Source: Saprolegnia diclina VS20
Taxonomy: Eukaryota; Oomycota; Saprolegniomycetes; Saprolegniales; Saprolegniaceae
Direction: 5' to 3'
Length of the DNA: 64,000 nt
Assembly (NCBI RefSeq): GCF_000281045.1
Contig: NW_008246107.1
Coordinates: 150,276 to 214,275 of the forward strand
The position numbers and the translations under genes were made by a program. This document shows positions 57,078 through 64,000 of this stretch, piece after piece. The notes under the pieces were generated by a model. It did no database searches, was not told the origin of the DNA, and saw only the letters and a program-made list of their open reading frames with translations. Each line of letters begins with the position of its first letter. Position 1 is the stretch's first letter.

Positions 57078-57704
57078 GCCATATCTTCACGTGATTTCGC
57101 TATTTATTCCACGTACCAATATACATCGCCTGCATGGCGCTTGCGTCCTTTCTACAAACACCACGTGGTGGATCAGACCGACGTTGCCCTCCGGGACAGC
57201 AGTGTGGGATGCACGGTCACGACGCCCACGTACGAGCGTACTCATCATCACGATGGGTCGAGTACCCATATTACATTCTTGGTGCTGCAGCCAGGATTTT
57301 CAACGACATGTTGCCTTTCTTGGTATCTGGACGGTCGTAGACGGGCCTTGGGATATGTACCGAGGGATATAGAGACCTGTGTGCAGCTCCTGCGTGCGTC
57401 CTGAAGCGCGATGCGGCGTTCTTCTTCCTTCGCGGCTCTTTGGCGCTGTTACCGACAGCGTCGCGATCTTTCTGAGTCGCCTGTCCCGATCGCCTGTCCC
57501 GAGCGATGATGGACATAGTACATTGTACCGAAAGCGTACATCGTCCGTTGACGTACAGTACGTAATGTACCGTGTACGTGATGTGCGCTTCAAAAAACAA
57601 ATTCGAACAGTACGTGGCAGCACGAGAGGCACGATGGGTGTGACGACGTGGGCGCATGTGGTCAGCGCAGTTGCTCATTCCCACATCCGTACAGTACTGC
57701 ACCA
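57078..57704. other. Gap of 0.6 kb, nothing recognised apart from the next gene's initiator
   Basis: ORFs here are domain-free. The last 35 bases hold the initiator described separately at 57673-57687. Confidence 0.3.
57673..57687 (+). promoter_or_regulatory. Oomycete-type initiator upstream of the PH gene
   Basis: GCTCATTCCCACATC matches the oomycete core-promoter consensus GCTCATTYYNCAWTTT at its first twelve positions. It ends 17 bases before the ATG at 57705, a normal distance for a start site with a short leader. No TATA box is seen. Confidence 0.55.
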
Positions 57705-58265
57705 ATGCCAACGATCAGCGGCTGGCTGCGCCTCAAGAGCGTCTCGGGGCTCATGAGCCTCTGGCGACGGCGCTTCTTCGTCCTCAAGGACACGTCGCTC
57801 TACGAATACGACTCGGAAGACACGTTCTCGGGCGGCTTCAAGCAAACGCGCCGGCTGCTCTCTGTGCGCCGCGTCGCGTCGTCCGCGCTCACCTTCCACA
57901 TCGTTGTCGCCGGCGCCAAGAAGCCCAAGTCGTACTACCTCGCGACGTACGACTCGGGGTCCTTTGAGCAGTGGCGCAAGGCGTTCGTGACGTGCTGCGG
58001 TCCAAGCATCGCCAAGCTCGGCGACGACGCGGACGCGACCAAGACGCTCTTGACGCGATCGCCGTCGCACTACAGCAGCTCGGGCAGCACCGCCAGCACT
58101 GATGTACAGAGCATCCCGATCCTCGTTGGCGACGACCCCGAGGTGCTTTGGCGCCAAACCAACCACAAGGCCGCCGACGCCGTGACCATGCACGTCCTGT
58201 TCCCCGACATGGCGCAGGACGACGTCGACCGGTACACGTCCAGCGCAATGCCATCGACGCTCTAG
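57705..58265 (+). CDS. PH-domain protein, 186 residues
   Basis: A single-exon ORF from ATG 57705 (MPTISGWLRLKSVSGLMSLW). The PH domain fills residues 1-105: GWLRLKS … LWRRRFFVLKDTSLYEYDS, then SYYLATYDSGSFEQWRKAF with the closing Trp. The C-terminal 80 residues are Ser/Thr-rich and then form a short region (DPEVLWRQTNHKAADAVTMH) of unknown fold. A matching initiator lies just upstream. It probably acts as a small lipid-binding adaptor. Confidence 0.8.
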   Translation: MPTISGWLRLKSVSGLMSLWRRRFFVLKDTSLYEYDSEDTFSGGFKQTRRLLSVRRVASSALTFHIVVAGAKKPKSYYLATYDSGSFEQWRKAFVTCCGPSIAKLGDDADATKTLLTRSPSHYSSSGSTASTDVQSIPILVGDDPEVLWRQTNHKAADAVTMHVLFPDMAQDDVDRYTSSAMPSTL

Positions 58266-58305
58266 CCGACGTATCTTTTTCGCATGAGCCAATATATGAT
58301 TTATA

Positions 58306-61300
58306 CTAGTATGCAGCCGACGCCAGCATCGGGCCAAACACGAGGTGGGCCGCGTCGGTCCAATTCGCCGCCGATGCGACAGCAGGGAAGCGCTCGAGCA
58401 TGGCCGCGACGCTCTGACTCGGGTGCAGCAACGTGAGGCACATGAGCAACGTCGGGAGCTTCTCACGGTGCGGACCGACGATCTTGGCCCAGTGCGCCGT
58501 ACGGAGGAGCTGACGCACGAGCGCCGCGTCGCCATGCTAGTAAACATGAGATCCAATAGTCTATAAATCAAGAGTTTTGTCGTACGAGGAGAGAAAAGAT
58601 GACGGGCACGAGATCCCAGATTGCGTCGCCCGTCTTCATGTCGGCAAAGTCGAGCACCGTCGTCGGCGCCCACGAGGCGTCGCCCACAAACACTGGCTCC
58701 TTCTCGCCCGAACCATCGTTCTCATCGTCCTCGTCCACTGCGAAGAGAAAGCTGGCGTCGTGTACCTTGGCCCGCTACTCACGGATCAGCACGCGCGTAC
58801 ATCGTACATCGTACGTACGTGGGCCACGGCAAGGAGGCGCCGACGCAGCGGCCACGTGAGCCCGTCGATTTCGGGCGCCTCGAGCGCGACTTGCGCGAGC
58901 GACGTCATCTTGTGCGCCGCCGCAAACGCCTCGAGCGGCGCCGCGACGGCCGGTGGCAGCGCCGCCCGCAGCGCGTCGGTCCACGGCGGACGCCCGAGTA
59001 CGTTCTCGGCCGTTAAGTCGCCATGCAAAAACACGGGCGACGACGTGCTTGCGAGGACCAGTGACGGGACGGATGCTGGCACAAATGCGTCGATCTGGTC
59101 CATCAAGTGGTCGGGCAGCACGCCATTGTCCAAATGCACTAGTGTAATAGAGCCATTGCATCCACCTTCTCATATTTCAGTGTCGTACCTCCGACGCACT
59201 TGGCGCGCAGACGGCCGAGGTACTCGGTGTACCATTGCATGCTACTGCGGGGCGTCGGGCCCACGGCGCTGGGCGTCGACGGCACCTGCGAGAATGTCAT
59301 GCATGAGTGTCTGGTATGGCGTAGGCCGGGTACCGGGAGGGCGTGGAAGGCTGGGAACCACGTATCGCCCAGCCACGCGACCAAGCTGGACCACGACGCC
59401 GGCGAGAGCGGGTCGCCGCGCGACAGCATCGACGCGACTGAGATGTCATCGGCGTGATACGACAGCACAAGGTACGGCCAGCGCCACACGACGTCGTCGT
59501 CGTCGATCTCGGGGTGCAGTGTGCCGCGCGCCAAGAGCGTCGGTGTCGCGGCCTTCAGCACCGGCGAGCCGTGCGCGGCGATCGCGTCGTAGACGAGGCA
59601 CTCGTTGACAAACGCGGCTTCGAGGAACGTGATGACGTCGATGCCGTCGACGCCGCGCACGTGCGGCGTGAGCGCGGTCGGGAGGTCGCAGTCGGCCCAC
59701 TGGCGGTTGAGCGAGCTAAACCACTTGAGAATGACGTGGTCGTGTACGACAAAGACGGGGTTCACGGCCGCCGTGAGCGCTCGGAGCGGCGCCGACGCGA
59801 TTGAGGCGAGCGCCGCGTCCTGGCACGAACGCAGCAGGTCGTGCCGGGATAAAATGTGCCGCACGCTTGGCGTCCACACGCTCGTGTCGGTGAACGACCG
59901 CACCATTGCAAACTCGTTGACGTAGCCACGCTGGACGGGGAGGCGGTGGAGCCGCAAGAACGGCGAGAGACCCGGGCGCGTCCTATTTCAAAGATGAACT
60001 ATTGCCGCAGCGTCGACGCGCGTACGTGGCGATCGCTAATTCGAGGCGGTCGAGCGTCTCGAGGTCGCCGGTGCGCGTAATGTCAGAGAGGAACGGACCG
60101 AGGTTCGAAGCGTCTACTTGATGTTGACGCCGGTGCTGGGTATCGAGTGAGAAGTACCAACAAAGTTCTGGGTTACGGCAATCGAAAAGTCGAGGTTAAG
60201 CACGAGGTGCCACCACCCACTGGGCACGTAGATGGTCTCACCCGGCTCTTGCACGACCTACGCAAAATGCCATCAAATTCGGCGACTGCTATCGCGTTGA
60301 GGACCTCGTACGGGCGGTCTTCGGGCGCCAGCGTCGGGTATACGTTCAAGTACCACTCGAGCGACGTCATGTGCACCGCCGTCTCGTTGTTCTAGTCGCC
60401 AACAAGGATGAGACAACTCTGTGAATCCTCAAGACGCACGAGGAGCTGAACACCCGGTGGCGGGTGGTCGGGCGGGTACATGGCCCAGCGCTTCCGACCC
60501 ACGAGAAGCGCATTCCACGCCGACGTCTTGACCGGGTCGAGGTGCCATGGCGCGCCCGACCTAGAGCATCGATATCAGTACTCGAGTCGATATTTGATTA
60601 CGAAGCACCGAGCAGGGCCGGCGACGAGCCACCGAAATTCGGGGCGGTCGGCGCCGAGGACGTCGAGGAGGTCGTCGCGAAACATGGGCGGCAGCGCGTA
60701 GTCGTCGAGGAGCGACGGCATCTTCTCGCCAAAGAGCGGGTCAAAGATGTACAGCGGCGTCTCGTCGTGCTGGCCCGCGACGTAAGCCTCGTAGTCGGCC
60801 AGCGTGACGCGGACGTCGACGTCGACGTCGAGGTTGTGCGTGACGCGGCAGGCCACGTCGCCGAAGCGGTACACGAGCGACTCGAGGGTCCACGCGGCGG
60901 GTTTGCGCTCGCCTGTATACAGCAGTGTTGTGCAGAGACAAGCATGGAAAAGGAGCGTACCGGTGGACGGAAGCGCGGGCCAGTCGGTGCAGCCGTCCGT
61001 GAGCATGACCGGGCGCCGGCCATAGCGCTCGCTAAATGCGCTCGGAGCGATCGCGTCCATGGCCATGCGAGGAATCGCGCGCGGCGACTGCGGCACAAAG
61101 TCTACGAGGTGCATGTACCGGCGGTAGTACCGACGCTGGAGAAAGTCCGACGAGAGACACTCGGGCGGGACCGCGATCGCGGGCGGTGGCGGCCGAGGCG
61201 CCGTCGGTGGCTCGCGAGGGTAAAAGTACGTTGCCTTCCAAGAGCCTTTGTACGCAAAGTCACCGTGGTGCGCGCGCAGCACCTGCGCCTCCCAGAGCGG

Positions 61301-61508
61301 CTACGACCTTGTGAGACGATGCATCAGGCGATGGGTCCTACCTCTTCGTTGGCAAAGATGTACCAGACTAGGACACGCGCATGAGCCAGGCCACGCAAGA
61401 GGCAAGGCGAATACCTTTGCACGTGGCAGCGAGCGAGAGGAGGTCGTCGGGCCCGACCAAGAGCGTCAGGTACACCTTGAGCTGGTCCGAGAGCGACGCC
61501 AGCGCCAT
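58306..61508 (-). CDS. F-box/JmjC/APH-type protein, JMJ21-like
   Basis: A multi-exon minus gene from ATG 61506-61508 (MALASLSDQLKVYLTLLVGP). An F-box opens it (DDLLSLAATCK, then WYIFANEE joined to PLWEAQVLRAHHGDF by splicing). The JmjC domain follows: WHLDPVKTSAWNALLVGRKR near 60.55 kb gives the HxD iron pair, and GETIYVPSGWWHLVLNLDFS near 60.2 kb gives the distal His (codon about 60207-60209). The C-terminal half is an APH-type kinase fold: HGDLTAENVL near 59.0 kb and VLDFADMKTGDAIWDLVP near 58.65 kb. This order (F-box, JmjC, APH) is that of Arabidopsis JMJ21. JmjC proteins of this group hydroxylate or demethylate proteins. Substrates are unknown. The metal and phosphate motifs look complete. 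Confidence 0.85.
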
Positions 61509-62350
61509 TTTGCCTTTTTGAAAATGACGCCATCTGATTAGCTGCTGCATTCTGCCGCGTCCTGTGATTGGTCAAAATTGAACAAGATACACACCCACGA
61601 AGTCGACGCCACGACGACGACCGGGAGGCGCTGTCTTTGTGCCGCTGCTTGGTGATTTCCAGCGCGATGCCAGCAGATCGGACTGAGCTGCCAACGACAG
61701 CGCGGTCCAGAGCTCCTCCGGACGAGGACGCGGCTGGTGCATAGCCAGTCATGCACGACGACGTTCAGCCCGGTTGGTTCGCATGCAGGGAATTCGCAAA
61801 TGGGCTTTGTGGAGTACTAGCCGTGCAAGTTGCCTGCCGCGTAGCCAAGGCTGATGAGTCGCGCGGGCTGTTGAAATCGAGCTACGTGTCGAGCAGCGAC
61901 GTCTCGGCTCGGACATGCGGTCCGCTGTTGTACGAGATGCAGACATGCTGCTTGAATAGCCCTTCTTTGCGATGATTGACCAAGCTGACACGAAACCTAC
62001 CCTAGTGAGAGGGTTCGGGTGCTGGCGCAAGATCGGACCATAGTGGAACAACTAGACTCGAGCATGCTACCTTGATCATCCTGAAGGCTCACGGGTTGCG
62101 ACCAGAACTCAAAGTCACCAGTCGTTGTCGGACCAAGACATCTCTGTTCGTCTGTGCTGATGCATTTGCCGTCTTTACGCAAAGCTCTCCACCCACGTGG
62201 ACGCTTGGAGAAGTGCGATACTTGCGTCGAAAGACCTCGCCGATATCACTCCCGAAGCACCTCTTTCCCTTGTTTTGTAGCAGCCAAAAGTACAAATTGT
62301 ATTGTTGCTTATCATCAAGTAGTACAGTATGCAAGGTCGCCACCGCGACT
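61509..62350. other. Gap of 0.8 kb, nothing recognised
   Basis: Intergenic stretch between two minus-strand genes: the promoter side of the JMJ21-like gene lies at its left and the 3' flank of the Cys-rich membrane protein gene at its right. Frames are short and domain-free. Confidence 0.3.
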
Positions 62351-64000
62351 TCAAAAGGCCGCCGATGCGTCTTCGTGCGTCGCCAGCAGCTTGTACGTGG
62401 CGTCGTCCAGCGCGAGGTCGTCGCGGCGCTGGCGCATCGCGACCAAAGCGACGGCGGCAGCGACGACACATACGAGGCCGAGAAGCACCATGGGCGACGA
62501 CGGCGCCACGGCCACGAGCATCGACTGCACCGGCGTCGGGTCGTCGGCCGTCATCTCGCGCAAGTTGCCTTCCAAAAAGCTCGACACGGGACACGTTGCG
62601 CTCTTGCCGTTGCAGTAGATCGGACGCGAGTAGCCGGTGGGTTTCTGGCACACAACTTTCCCGCCCAAGAAGCGATCGACGCAGTTGCCTTCCCCGTCGC
62701 AGGTGTCCTTGCCGTCGCAGGCGCCACCTTGGCTCGTGCCAGCGCACGTGACCGACGAGTCGGCGTATTCATCGGGCGGGCAGAACCCCATGTCGCCCGT
62801 GCACGTCGCTGCGATCGTACACGGACCCGCCTTGGTGTTACCGCAAACGGCACCCGACGGCAAATACTTGTCGACGCAGCTGCCCTTGCCGTCACAGTAA
62901 TCCTGAGCGTCGCAAGGATTTCCGTTGCACGTTCCCGAGCACGTCGTCGTCGTCGGCTCAAACTTGTCGATTGGGCATTGGCCCGACTCGCCGGTGCAGG
63001 TCTCGGCAATATCGCAGCCGGTAGCCGCCGTTCGGCAGACGGTCGACGATGGGAGGTACACGTCGATACAGTTGCCATTCCCGTCGCAGTGGTCGACACC
63101 GTCGCATGGGTTGCCGTTGCAGGATCCCGTGCACGTCACGGTCGTCGTCGCGAACGCATTCACCGGGCACGCACCGCTGGAGCCAGTACACGTTTCGGCG
63201 ACATCACATTGGCCGTTGGAGGGCCGGCAGACACTCATTGCCGGCAAATACATGTCGACGCAGCTGCCCTTGCCGTCGCAGTAGTCTTGAATGTCACACG
63301 CGCCGCCGGTGCTCGTGCCAGAGCACTTGGTGGTCGCACAAGCGAATGAATCATCCGGACACTCGCTGCGTTGACCAGTGCAAACCTCTGCGACGTCACA
63401 TACGCCCTTGGAAGCCCGACAGACCGTAGATGACGAAAGATAGCGGTCGACACAGTTGCCACAGCCATCGCAAAAGTCTTGGGCGTCGCATGCGCCTCCC
63501 GTCTTGGTCCCCGTGCACGTCGTCGTGCTCGATGCAAAAGCATCGGTCGGACACCGGCCAGCTGACCCAGTGCACATTTCCTGTACGTCACACGAGCCTT
63601 TGGACGGTCGGCAAACCACCGACGAAGGCAGATAAACGTCCACGCAGTTGCCTTGGCCGTCGCATTTGTCGATTCCGTCGCATTCGTTGCCGTTGCAGGT
63701 GCCGACGCAGGTGGTTGACGACGACTGGAACGCATCGATGGGGCAGAGGCTGCTACTTCCGGTGCAAGTTTCCGCGACGTCGCATTGGCCCTTGGACGCC
63801 CGACACTCTTTCGACGCCGGCAGGTACTTGTCCACGCACTTCCCAGAGCCGTCGCACAAGTCTTGAGCGTCGCAAGCGCCGCCGTTGTTTGTGCCGGTGC
63901 ACTTGACCGACGATGACTGGAATGCGTCGGCGGGGCAGTAACCACTCGAGCCTGAGCACTGTTCTGCCACGTCGCATTCGTTGGCCGCCTTTCGGCAAAC
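62351..64000 (-). CDS. Type-I membrane protein with disintegrin-like Cys-rich repeats, partial
   Basis: The frame is open from the right edge of the window down to a stop at 62351, about 550 residues, so the 5' end (signal peptide expected) lies outside. It is a chain of about eight 62-64-residue repeats with the text CDVAETCTGSSGxCPxDAF … CxGTxxGGACDxxDxCDGxGxCVDxYLPxSxVC. The CDxxExCxGSSxxCPxD part resembles the Cys-rich turn of ADAM disintegrin domains. The chain is followed by a spacer, one membrane helix (MVLLGLVCVVAAAVALVAM) and a short charged cytoplasmic tail (RQRRDDLALDDATYKLLATH). It is most likely a cell-surface or endomembrane protein with disulphide-rich extracellular modules. 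Adhesion or ligand binding is inferred from the repeat type. No protease domain is visible here. Confidence 0.8.
   Translation of the reverse strand, partial: VCRKAANECDVAEQCSGSSGYCPADAFQSSSVKCTGTNNGGACDAQDLCDGSGKCVDKYLPASKECRASKGQCDVAETCTGSSSLCPIDAFQSSSTTCVGTCNGNECDGIDKCDGQGNCVDVYLPSSVVCRPSKGSCDVQEMCTGSAGRCPTDAFASSTTTCTGTKTGGACDAQDFCDGCGNCVDRYLSSSTVCRASKGVCDVAEVCTGQRSECPDDSFACATTKCSGTSTGGACDIQDYCDGKGSCVDMYLPAMSVCRPSNGQCDVAETCTGSSGACPVNAFATTTVTCTGSCNGNPCDGVDHCDGNGNCIDVYLPSSTVCRTAATGCDIAETCTGESGQCPIDKFEPTTTTCSGTCNGNPCDAQDYCDGKGSCVDKYLPSGAVCGNTKAGPCTIAATCTGDMGFCPPDEYADSSVTCAGTSQGGACDGKDTCDGEGNCVDRFLGGKVVCQKPTGYSRPIYCNGKSATCPVSSFLEGNLREMTADDPTPVQSMLVAVAPSSPMVLLGLVCVVAAAVALVAMRQRRDDLALDDATYKLLATHEDASAAF

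Overview
The window looks like nuclear DNA from an oomycete, most likely a Saprolegniales water mould (inference). The coding sequence is GC-rich and densely packed on both strands. Introns are very short (about 40-110 nt) and nearly all start GTAC and end TAG. The families present (giant RCC1/SPRY/HECT ligases, PH-domain proteins, a PH-kinase, a WRKY19-like Cys/His zinc-knuckle protein, a JMJ21-like F-box/JmjC/APH protein) fit an oomycete. No rRNA, tRNA, CRISPR array or intact mobile element was seen.

Layout. 0-1.4 kb: one exon of a minus-strand gene running off the left edge, then a small mucin-like secreted/GPI protein. 1.6-14.4 kb: one giant many-exon gene for a HERC-like protein (RCC1 propeller, LamG/ConA-like domain, two SPRY domains, HECT-like C-terminus). 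14.5-17.1 kb: a PH-domain protein, an ankyrin-type protein and an uncertain ORF, all minus. 18.0-21.3 kb: a Ski2/DDX60-like DExH helicase. 21.7-24.1 kb: a PDZ-like/LRR gene with three frame breaks, one from a 31-bp tandem duplication. 25.2-27.2 kb: a PH-kinase. 27.3-29.4 kb: a ULP/SENP SUMO protease. 29.6-33.5 kb: a cluster of three alanine/lysine-rich helical proteins (two related proteins flanking an LEA-3-like repeat protein). 34.9-39.4 kb: a tandem pair of PiT phosphate transporters. 39.7-45.1 kb: a long coiled-coil/IQ protein of unknown function. 45.5-46.8 kb: two small genes. 47.0-50.5 kb: an NPC1-like sterol-sensing transporter that begins after the usual N-terminal domain. 52.1-54.4 kb: a small hypothetical protein, a UXT-like prefoldin and a PH-domain protein. 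56.6-58.3 kb: the zinc-knuckle protein and another PH-domain protein. 58.3-61.5 kb: the JMJ21-like protein. 62.4-64.0 kb: a membrane protein with disintegrin-like Cys-rich repeats, open at the right edge.

The genes do not form an operon or pathway. Local themes are ubiquitin/SUMO handling (HECT-like, ULP, F-box), membrane and phosphoinositide signalling (four or five PH proteins), and small tandem or inverted gene families (PiT pair, LEA-like cluster). Exon joins were worked out by eye from reading frame and splice motifs. Outer boundaries are better supported than internal ones.
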